A stretch of DNA of 6,495 nucleotides from S010-17 sp036478895 (GTDB taxonomy: Bacteria > Bacteroidota > Bacteroidia > Flavobacteriales > Flavobacteriaceae), in contig JAZGEV010000064.1 of assembly GCA_036478895.1 (NCBI GenBank), positions 1 to 6,495 on the forward strand, given 5' to 3'. The notes under the pieces are model-generated. The model made no database searches. It had not been told where the DNA came from and was given only the letters and a program-made list of their open reading frames with translations. This document shows, piece after piece, positions 1 through 5,950 of the stretch. The position numbers were made by a program, and so were the translations under genes. Each line of letters opens with the position of its first letter. Within the stretch, counting starts at the first letter, position 1.

Positions 1-1386
1 CAACGAAATTCTGAAGCCACAAAATATGGCGAAGTTCCAGAAAATATGTTAACTAAAGAACGTCAGTTTAGAGCAGATATTTCGCATTTGGAACAAACGT
101 TATTTAAAGATAAAACGGACAATCAATCATTAAAAGATTCCTTATTTAGTGTTAAAAACAAGTATCAAAATTATTTAACGACCATCGAAAAATCACACCC
201 AAAATACTATGCATTAAAATATAAATCAGATGTGGTTTCTTTAAAAAAAATGCAAGCAGAAATGCAAGACAATCAACTATTTTTAAGTTATCTCGTTGCC
301 GATGAGGTGTTATTTTTAACAACCATAGAAAATAATAAAAAAGCATTTTATAAATTGCCATTTTCTCAAAAAACAAAAAATTTAATAACTAAACTTTATA
401 AAAAATCAGCTAAAATAGACATTAATGACCCTTCTATCTATAAGGATAGTTATGCTGTTTATAAATCTATTCTAGCACCAATTCTGTCAAAAACAAAAGC
501 AACAGATCTCACAATATGTGCTGATGATATATTAAACTATTTACCATTTGATGCTTTAATGACATCAGATGAAAATCAGGACTATTTATTAAAATCACAC
601 GCTATTAGTTATACCAGTTCGGCAACGTTATTTGTAGAACAGTCCAAAAAAAGGAATACTAAAAAATCTAAATTACTGGTATTTGCGCCAAAATTTACAG
701 AAACAACAACAGTAAGTCACGATAGAAATAATTTTTCACCATTAATTTATAACGAACAAGAAGCTAAAAACATTTCGCAGTATTTTAGTGGAACAGTTTA
801 TAATGGAAATAATGCATCTATAGTAAATTTCAAAAAAGAATTAGCAACACATAATTTATTGCATTTTGCCACACACGCATCGGCAAACGATGCTTTTCCA
901 GATTATTCCTATTTGGCATTTTCGGATGATAAAAAAACATCCAATTTATTGTATGTAAAAGACATTTATAACTATCAAATAAATGCAGATTTGGTCACCT
1001 TAAGTGCCTGCGAAACTGGCGTTGGAAAATTACAAAAAGGAGAAGGAATGATGAGTTTAGCACGAGCATTTAATTACGCTGGTGTACCATCTATAGTAAC
1101 GACACTTTGGAAAATTAACGATCAAAGTACTTCTGAAATTATGGAGTATTTTTATAAAAATTTATATAATGGATTGAGTAAAAAAGAAGCATTGCGCCAA
1201 GCTAAATTGTCTTATTTAGAACTGTGTGACGATCCTATTTTAAAGCATCCTTATTATTGGTCTGGCATTGTTTTAACAGGAAATACGGATCCAGTAGCAT
1301 CAAAAAGTATGTTGATTTGGTTACTTTTGGGAACTTTCGTCTTAATACTTATAAGAGCTGTTGTTAGAAAACGGAAGGCTAAATAA
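1..1386 (+). CDS. CHAT-domain caspase-like protease, C-terminal part (5' end outside window)
   Basis: The frame is open from base 1, so the true start lies upstream; the ATG at 46 is internal. The visible 461 codons hold a charged helical, coiled-coil-like stretch (about codons 1-90), then a CHAT domain (about 95-430). Family hallmarks are the YLPFDAL segment, the LLHFATHA motif with its likely catalytic His at 874-876 (codon 292), and LSACETG with its likely catalytic Cys at 1009-1011 (codon 337), followed by GEGMMSLARAF and the PSIVTTLWKIND stretch. Both dyad residues are present, so the protease looks intact. A hydrophobic helix (LIWLLLGTFVLILI, from 1312) is followed by a basic RKRKAK tail. 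By the positive-inside rule the tail is cytoplasmic and the CHAT domain periplasmic. In Bacteroidota such proteins usually carry N-terminal TPRs before the linker; those would lie off the left edge and are not seen. It converges on the sigma/anti-sigma operon. Substrate unknown; the membrane-bound TPR regulator next door is a plausible partner (inference). Confidence 0.93.
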   Translation, partial: QRNSEATKYGEVPENMLTKERQFRADISHLEQTLFKDKTDNQSLKDSLFSVKNKYQNYLTTIEKSHPKYYALKYKSDVVSLKKMQAEMQDNQLFLSYLVADEVLFLTTIENNKKAFYKLPFSQKTKNLITKLYKKSAKIDINDPSIYKDSYAVYKSILAPILSKTKATDLTICADDILNYLPFDALMTSDENQDYLLKSHAISYTSSATLFVEQSKKRNTKKSKLLVFAPKFTETTTVSHDRNNFSPLIYNEQEAKNISQYFSGTVYNGNNASIVNFKKELATHNLLHFATHASANDAFPDYSYLAFSDDKKTSNLLYVKDIYNYQINADLVTLSACETGVGKLQKGEGMMSLARAFNYAGVPSIVTTLWKINDQSTSEIMEYFYKNLYNGLSKKEALRQAKLSYLELCDDPILKHPYYWSGIVLTGNTDPVASKSMLIWLLLGTFVLILIRAVVRKRKAK

Positions 1387-1457
1387 TTTTGAGAATTTTT
1401 TTAAATCAACGTTTTAAAAAGGGTGTTCTAATTACTAAATATTTCTGATTAAATGAG

Positions 1458-1482
1458 TGTCAGTTCGAGCGGAGTCGAGAAC
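1458..1482. repeat. REP-like inverted repeat between convergent genes
   Basis: GTTCGA (1463-1468) pairs with TCGA-AAC (1475-1478 and 1480-1482), leaving one bulged G at 1479 and the loop GCGGAG. TGTCA (1458-1462) precedes it, and a matching TGACA lies at 1508-1512, which could close a larger outer stem. The element is clearly richer in G and C than its surroundings and lies in the gap between two convergent genes, a usual site for REP-like elements. From memory, near-identical sequences recur between genes in many Flavobacteriaceae; this is recall, not a search. It could also act in transcription termination, but no T-tract follows directly. Confidence 0.55.
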
Positions 1483-1558
1483 AGGTCTGGAACTATAAAA
1501 ACAGTCTTGACAGTAAAGATGTAAAATTAAATTGTAAAACCTAGCCTTCTAAAAAATA

Positions 1559-2287
1559 TTACTCCAATTCTTGCAATAACTTCACAGCATCTTTATTTTT
1601 ATAAGATTTTTCACTGACAACTTTTCTTAGCGTTTCTTTAGCTTTATCAGTTTCTTTAGCTTTTAAATAAGCCAAGGCCAAATACCAATTTGTTTTTTGA
1701 GTTAACGTATCATTTGTTTTCAGATGTTCTTGTAGTAACGGAATCGCTTCATCAGCACGTTCTAATTTTAATAAAGCATTCGCTTGATAAAATAAGTAAT
1801 ACGGTTCGTTGGTGATTTTATATAACTTAGAAAAAAGCAATACAGAAACCTCATATTCTCCTTTTTCGTAAGCTAAAAATGCTTTCGATTTTTCGTCTTT
1901 TTGTTCTTCACCACGAACTATTGGAGCAATTACATTTCTATATGGTTCGAAATTAGTAGCAAACAGATCATTAGTCGAAGTTGTGTTATTTTGCATTAGC
2001 ATATAAGAAAAACCTAAAACAAAAATAATACTTGCTGCAGCCATCCATTTAGTAAAAGAACGTTTTAATGGAATTACTTTTTGTTGTTGATGTTCACTTT
2101 CAGCACGAGTAAGGATATTTTTAAACACATCATCATCATGAGCACTTATTGCTTTTTTTAAGTTGGTTTGAAAAGTAAGTTCTTCTTTAAAAACAGCATC
2201 GCTTTTAAGCAATTCATTAAACAGCACTTCTTCAGTTGAAGAAAGCTCTTTACCAAGGTATTTATTTATTAAATCGTCGTGATTCAT
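1559..2287 (-). CDS. Single-pass membrane TPR protein, putative anti-sigma factor
   Basis: 242 residues in three parts. Residues 1-78 are a soluble helical head (MNHDDLINKYLGKELSSTEE) of the kind found in anti-sigma and zinc-finger-like regulators of Bacteroidota: a short helix, then LGKELSSTEE and a second helix. No His/Cys zinc motif is evident. Residues 82-98 form one membrane helix, preceded by KRSFTKW, which predicts the N-terminus in the cytoplasm and the C-terminus in the periplasm. Residues 134-230 hold about three TPR-like helical hairpins (AFLAYEKGEYEVSVLLFSKL; FYQANALLKLERADEAIPLL; WYLALAYLKAKETDKAKETL). The start is 5 bp beyond the sigma gene's stop, so the two are surely cotranscribed; this pairing is the main reason to call it an anti-sigma factor. 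The family has no fixed name that I can assign. A cytoplasmic head that binds sigma and a periplasmic TPR that senses a protein partner is inferred. Confidence 0.8.
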   Translation of the reverse strand: MNHDDLINKYLGKELSSTEEVLFNELLKSDAVFKEELTFQTNLKKAISAHDDDVFKNILTRAESEHQQQKVIPLKRSFTKWMAAASIIFVLGFSYMLMQNNTTSTNDLFATNFEPYRNVIAPIVRGEEQKDEKSKAFLAYEKGEYEVSVLLFSKLYKITNEPYYLFYQANALLKLERADEAIPLLQEHLKTNDTLTQKTNWYLALAYLKAKETDKAKETLRKVVSEKSYKNKDAVKLLQELE

Positions 2288-2292
2288 AGTTG

Positions 2293-2844
2293 TTATGATT
2301 TAATCATTTCTTTAAGGGTTTTGATGCATCGCGATTTTTGACTTCTAACAACACTATTGCTGCTATAATCGGAGAGTTCTACAATCTCATCGTTAGTTAG
2401 TCCTCTAGAAAAAGATAATGTTAACAATTCCTTACATTTTTTACCTAATTTTTTAAAATAGGTTTTTAAAAGTTGTTGTTCTATGGTTAATTCATCTGCT
2501 TCAGTTTCAAAAGAAATGGGTTCAATATCATCTGCATCATTAGTAATATGAAAATTGGGTTCGTAAGAAGTTGTTTTTTTACGCTCTTTTAATAAATCGT
2601 AAATTTTAAATTTTCCAATACCAAATAAATACGTTTTTAAAGTACTTTGAACATTATCTAGTTTACCATTGATGGCATTTTTTCGTAAAGCGATGAAGGC
2701 TTCTTGATAAATATCAGATAAATCATCATAATCCAAACCGTACTTTTTACCAAAATTCAAAAATGCCATTCTATGCGCATTATAAAGACTCGTAATTTCT
2801 TTTGCGTTGTTATGAATTAATGCGTTGATGTATTTTTTATTCAT
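2293..2844 (-). CDS. RNA polymerase sigma-70 family factor, ECF-like
   Basis: 183 residues from the chosen start, a normal ECF sigma length. Region 2 covers about residues 16-90 and includes LSDIYQEAFIALRKN (42-56) and TYLFGIGKFKIYDLLKERKK (71-90), the core-binding and -10 recognition part. An acidic linker (about 95-120) follows. Region 4 covers about 122-180, with a helix-turn-helix in LTNDEIVELSDYSSNSVVRS (149-168) for -35 recognition. The reading frame stays open upstream to 2913, but that extension (MLTFLALKEL...) is hydrophobic, unlike sigma factors, and overlaps the divergent control region; MNKKYINALI at 2844 is the better start. It is the first gene of an operon with the membrane TPR protein, which probably holds it inactive. 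Targets are unknown; the exported-protein genes to the right are candidates. Confidence 0.92.
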   Translation of the reverse strand: MNKKYINALIHNNAKEITSLYNAHRMAFLNFGKKYGLDYDDLSDIYQEAFIALRKNAINGKLDNVQSTLKTYLFGIGKFKIYDLLKERKKTTSYEPNFHITNDADDIEPISFETEADELTIEQQLLKTYFKKLGKKCKELLTLSFSRGLTNDEIVELSDYSSNSVVRSQKSRCIKTLKEMIKS

Positions 2845-2903
2845 TGATTTCTTAGAAAGATACGGAAGTAAATTTAATATAAATAATTCTTTTAGAGCTA
2901 AAA

Positions 2904-2915
2904 ATGTTAACAATA
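2904..2915. promoter_or_regulatory. TGTTAACA palindrome in divergent control region (candidate operator or promoter element)
   Basis: ATGTTAACAATA contains the perfect 8-bp palindrome TGTTAACA (2905-2912), placed almost at the centre of the 122-bp gap: about 60 bp before the sigma gene start on one side and about 55 bp before the exported-protein start on the other. The same 12 bases recur at 3609-3620, and a close variant at 5899-5910. ECF sigma -35 boxes often contain AAC, and GTTAAC offers AAC on both strands, so it could serve both divergent promoters; alternatively it is a repressor site. Placement and recurrence are observed; function is inferred. Confidence 0.4.
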
Positions 2916-2966
2916 ATTCTTTTTCAATACAAAAAAGTGAATAATAATCTAAAAAATCTAAAAATT

Positions 2967-3515
2967 ATGAAATCATTTTTATTAATTCTAGCTATTGCAT
3001 TATCTACTTTGTGTAATGCCCAACAAGATTTGAAAACCAAAGAAGCTAAATCAACAATTAATACTGATGAAATAGTCAAAATGTTAAATAAGTTAACTCC
3101 AACAACTGATGAACAGTATAATAAATGGTTACCCAAAAAAGCAGGTAATTATAAATTAACAAGTCATACCATTAATGGAAATATTGATGAGACGCCAAAA
3201 AACAACATCCAACTTGTTTATGAAAATAAAGCTAAAAAAATAGATATCATTATTGTAGATGCTGCAAATGATGCCAGCTCATTAGAGATGATCTATTTTG
3301 CATTTGATATGGATAAACAATTTACTAAAGATAAAAAAACAACAACAACAAAAGACGAACCTCATCATATAAGTAAATATGATGCAGACAATAAACAATC
3401 ACAAATATTAACTATAATAAATAAAAGGTTTGGCGTATCGGCTAGTGGAGATAATGTTGGTGTGGATGAATTATGGACGTTTGTTAAAAAATTAAATATT
3501 AAAAACATAAAATAA
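2967..3515 (+). CDS. Small exported protein of unknown function
   Basis: 182 residues. I do not recognise the family. The start at 2967 is chosen because it gives a clean signal peptide: MKSF, a hydrophobic core (LLILAIALSTL), then CNA before QQDL, with probable cleavage between Ala and Gln. The frame is open back to 2904, but those extra codons are Asn/Lys-rich spacer. There is no proper lipobox and no T9SS sorting domain, so a periplasmic or plainly secreted location is likely. The mature part is Lys-rich with short beta-like stretches (NIQLVYENKAKKIDIIIVDA), a polar KDKKTTTTKDE loop, and an ending INKRFGVSASGDNVGVDELW that suggests a terminal strand-plus-helix unit. It is divergent from the sigma operon across a shared control region, which suggests co-regulation. 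No catalytic motif is evident. Confidence 0.82.
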   Translation: MKSFLLILAIALSTLCNAQQDLKTKEAKSTINTDEIVKMLNKLTPTTDEQYNKWLPKKAGNYKLTSHTINGNIDETPKNNIQLVYENKAKKIDIIIVDAANDASSLEMIYFAFDMDKQFTKDKKTTTTKDEPHHISKYDADNKQSQILTIINKRFGVSASGDNVGVDELWTFVKKLNIKNIK

Positions 3516-3608
3516 ATTTAAAAATAAGTTGAATTAATTATGAGTAATCTTTTTTTTATTCAAGCTTCAATACATTGTAAAAAATATATTCAGGTTTTTT
3601 GTAAAAAA

Positions 3609-3620
3609 ATGTTAACAATA
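3609..3620 (+). promoter_or_regulatory. Second copy of ATGTTAACAATA upstream of the T9SS protein gene
   Basis: This is an exact 12-base copy of the element at 2904-2915, lying 87 bp before the start codon at 3696. In both copies a run of A precedes it (AAAAATG), and about 17-18 bases after the AAC a similar ACAAAnnAGTG string follows (2935-2945 in the first copy, 3634-3644 here). That second shared block, at near-constant spacing, looks like the other half of a promoter. No match to the housekeeping Bacteroidota promoter (TTG, 19 bases, TAnnTTTG) is convincing. Function inferred. Confidence 0.4.
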
Positions 3621-3648
3621 CTATTTAATAAAAGACAAAGTAGTGTAA

Positions 3649-3663
3649 GAGTATTAAATACTC
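3649..3663. promoter_or_regulatory. Perfect palindrome GAGTATTAAATACTC in the 5' leader
   Basis: Two 7-bp arms (GAGTATT and AATACTC) flank a single A, 32 bp before the ATG at 3696 and just after the candidate promoter blocks. The symmetry fits an operator for a dimeric regulator; as RNA it could form a 6-bp stem with a 3-base loop near the 5' end of the message. The sequence alone does not decide between these. Confidence 0.4.
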
Positions 3664-3695
3664 ACATTATAAATATAAACTTAAAACAAAATACA

Positions 3696-5816
3696 ATGAA
3701 AAAAATTACACTTTTACTAATTGCATTGCTCGTGGCAATGGTTAGTTATTCGCAGGTCTTTTTTGAAGAAGATTTTAATGGTACTACACAGCCTTCAGGT
3801 TGGTTTAACTTTTCATCTAGTTCTGGCGGAACGCAACAATGGGGATTTGGTTCTGGAGTAACACCAGGGACAGATATTGCAGATTTTACTACTAACGCAG
3901 CAATTTTTAATGATCCTACAGGTTCTAATGTTGCATTTTTATATAAGAATGTTGTAGATATTACAAATGTTATGAATGATGCGGATTATGCTTTAATTTA
4001 TAAAATTAGAACTTCATTAAACACTTTTGGGTCTGACAATCAACCTGATAAACTTTCTATTAAAGTTTCCGATGTATCTTTTTCTAATACATCAACACCA
4101 CCTCATACTATTTGGGAAACAACTACGGAACATGATCCGAATTTAAGATTTTTTGATATAAAATCATTTTTAAATGGAAGCTCATGGAATTTAGATTACA
4201 CAGAATTTCGTATAGGTGTTGTATTTGATGATGTAGATGGAAGTAATGGTTGGGGCGCAGGAATAGATGATGTTTCATTTTATGCAAGACAATACAATGA
4301 TAATAATTATAATAGTTTACCTTCGGAATATATAATAAGTAGTTTACCTTACAAATATAGTCAAGAAGCAGATAACCAAACTAATGTTACTAATATACCA
4401 ACTGGTAGTATAAATAACTGTAGTGCTATGTCTAATGGGTTATGGTATAAATATGTTGCTGATTTTTCAGGGCAATTAACTATACATGGAAGAGCAGATA
4501 ATTATGATGTACAGATTAATGCTTATGTTGAAGGAACAGGTTTACAGTGTTTAGGTTCTAAAGACAATGAATTGCATGGACAGTTGGAATCTTTAATTAT
4601 TACTGTTGTACAAGGTCAAACTTATTGGTTTAATGTAGGGCATTGGAGTGTAAGCGCAACCGCATCACTTATGCATGGCACACAGCATATTTGGGTTGAT
4701 AAAACACCTTCTAATGACAGTTGTGCTGATGCTTTAGATTTTACAAGTGATGCTACAAATTTATATAATTATCAAGGAAGTATTGTAGGAGCAACAAATG
4801 ATGGAAATTATGTTGATGGTTATACAGGATGTAGTGCAAATGCAATGAACGATGGTGTAAATTATAAATTTACAGCCCCATATTCAGGAGAATTTAATTT
4901 TAGAGTATTTACAACTCAATATGATGTTCAAGTTGTGGCTTCAGACTCTTGTCCTATTTCTAGTGGATGTTTAGAGATTGCAGATGATAATCATTCTATA
5001 TCTGGTTGGGAAGAAATTGTATTAGATGTCGTAGCAGGTACTGAATACTATTTTGTTATTGGCCATACAAGTAATGTAACTGATTTTGTAGAGGAAGGAA
5101 TTACTGAAATTCAATTTTTTTATACAGCACCTGCAAATAATAGTTGTGGTAATGCATCTTCATTAACTGTAGGAACTAATTTTGATCAACACGATATTAT
5201 TGTTAATAATTTAGGTACAACTGCTTCTGGTGGAACAACACCAAATCCAACCTGTGGATTTTTTGGATCTGGTCAAGATCTTTGGTGTAGTGTTGTTGTA
5301 CCAAGTAATGGAAATTTAACGATAGAAACATCTTCTTTTCCAGGATCTCCAATAGTAGATACTGTTATTGCTGCCTATTCAAGTAATTCAAATACGTGTA
5401 GTAATTTAACACAAGTTGAATGTGATGATGATGATGGTATAGGTATTTTTTCAAAACTTGTATTAACTGGACAAACTCCAGGTGATACGTTATTAATAAG
5501 AGCTTGGGAATGGGGAAATAATACTTTTGGTAAGTTTAAAATTTCAGCATACAACACTTCTACAGCAACAGTTGAAGAAGACACTATAGAAGGTTTAAAT
5601 TTATACCCAAACCCAGTAAATGATACCTTAAATATAGATTCTCAAGAAGAAATAACTCAACTAAGTATCTTTAATGTATTAGGTAAATTGGTTAAAACAA
5701 TACAGCCAAATAAAACGACAAGCAGTATAGACTTAAGCGATTTAGAAACAGGTATTTATATGGTGAAAATTGAGGCAGATACTAAAATAAGTACGCAGAA
5801 AATTATTAAAAAGTAA
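3696..5816 (+). CDS. T9SS-secreted multidomain surface protein
   Basis: 706 residues. The start at 3696 gives a classic signal peptide (MKKI, hydrophobic core, cleavage near VSYS/QVFF); 52 further upstream codons are open but cross the control region and are rejected. Residues 21-198 form a beta-rich jelly-roll-like domain (EEDFNGTTQPSGW; DVDGSNGWGAGIDDVSF), as in choice-of-anchor/MAM-like modules. Three PPC-like beta-sandwich repeats follow: about 202-334, 338-474 and 479-620. The second opens with TPSNDSCADAL and the third with APANNSCGNAS; the first two share YDVQ and GxxYxFxxGH, and the third has an acidic CDDDDG loop. Residues 633-706 are a type A T9SS sorting domain (LNLYPNPVNDTLNI ... 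LETGIYMVKI ... KIIKK). The protein should cross the outer membrane by T9SS and be released or anchored to the surface. No protease, glycosidase or other catalytic motif was found; adhesion or ligand binding is a guess. Confidence 0.92.
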   Translation: MKKITLLLIALLVAMVSYSQVFFEEDFNGTTQPSGWFNFSSSSGGTQQWGFGSGVTPGTDIADFTTNAAIFNDPTGSNVAFLYKNVVDITNVMNDADYALIYKIRTSLNTFGSDNQPDKLSIKVSDVSFSNTSTPPHTIWETTTEHDPNLRFFDIKSFLNGSSWNLDYTEFRIGVVFDDVDGSNGWGAGIDDVSFYARQYNDNNYNSLPSEYIISSLPYKYSQEADNQTNVTNIPTGSINNCSAMSNGLWYKYVADFSGQLTIHGRADNYDVQINAYVEGTGLQCLGSKDNELHGQLESLIITVVQGQTYWFNVGHWSVSATASLMHGTQHIWVDKTPSNDSCADALDFTSDATNLYNYQGSIVGATNDGNYVDGYTGCSANAMNDGVNYKFTAPYSGEFNFRVFTTQYDVQVVASDSCPISSGCLEIADDNHSISGWEEIVLDVVAGTEYYFVIGHTSNVTDFVEEGITEIQFFYTAPANNSCGNASSLTVGTNFDQHDIIVNNLGTTASGGTTPNPTCGFFGSGQDLWCSVVVPSNGNLTIETSSFPGSPIVDTVIAAYSSNSNTCSNLTQVECDDDDGIGIFSKLVLTGQTPGDTLLIRAWEWGNNTFGKFKISAYNTSTATVEEDTIEGLNLYPNPVNDTLNIDSQEEITQLSIFNVLGKLVKTIQPNKTTSSIDLSDLETGIYMVKIEADTKISTQKIIKK

Positions 5817-5857
5817 GTTATGTAATTAGTTAATGATAATTTTTTTTATTAATTATT

Positions 5858-5894
5858 CCTATGTATATCTTAATTGGTATGCATAGGTTTTTTT
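5858..5894 (+). terminator. Rho-independent terminator after the T9SS protein gene
   Basis: CCTATGTATA (5858-5867) pairs with TATGCATAGG (5878-5887) as a 10-bp stem with one G-U pair and a 10-base loop, followed at once by seven T (5888-5894). It lies 41 bp after the stop codon. It ends the transcript of the 706-residue protein and separates it from the next gene, which therefore needs its own promoter. A weaker A/T-only hairpin (5827-5834 with 5848-5855) lies just before it. Confidence 0.8.
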
Positions 5895-5910
5895 GTTAAT
5901 ATTAACAATG
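5893..5910. promoter_or_regulatory. 16-bp palindrome and variant TTAACAAT motif upstream of the second secreted-protein gene
   Basis: TTGTTAATATTAACAA (5893-5908) is a perfect 16-bp palindrome that begins in the T-tract of the preceding terminator. Its right half gives ATATTAACAATG (5899-5910), which matches the elements at 2904 and 3609 in 10 of 12 positions. It lies about 40 to 50 bp before the start at 5951. The full dyad symmetry favours an operator for a dimeric regulator; a promoter element is also possible. Inferred function. Confidence 0.4.
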
Positions 5911-5950
5911 ATAAGATAAATGAGACTAATAATAAATAACACTTAAAATT

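Noticed and set aside
1396..1420. Hairpin TTTTTAAA/TTTAAAAA after the CHAT gene as a terminator
   Set aside because: The stem contains only A-T pairs and has no proper T-tract beyond it on either strand; too weak to support.
2418..2428. A further ATGTTAACAAT copy as a regulatory site
   Set aside because: It lies inside the sigma coding region, encodes conserved-looking Leu-Leu-Thr codons of region 4, and has no gene start nearby; probably coincidental.
2845..2913. A 23-codon N-terminal extension of the sigma factor (start at 2913)
   Set aside because: The extra residues are hydrophobic and unlike sigma factors, and they run through the palindromic control site; the start at 2844 gives a normal ECF N-terminus.
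2904..2966. Upstream start of the small exported protein at 2904
   Set aside because: It would bury the signal peptide behind 21 spacer-coded residues. Its MLTI beginning merely translates the ATGTTAACAATA element.
3575..3609. Direct repeat TTGTAAAAAA at 3575 and 3599
   Set aside because: Short and A-rich; easily explained by base composition.
3540..3695. Upstream start of the T9SS protein at 3540
   Set aside because: 52 extra residues would precede a textbook signal peptide and would cover the candidate promoter and palindrome.
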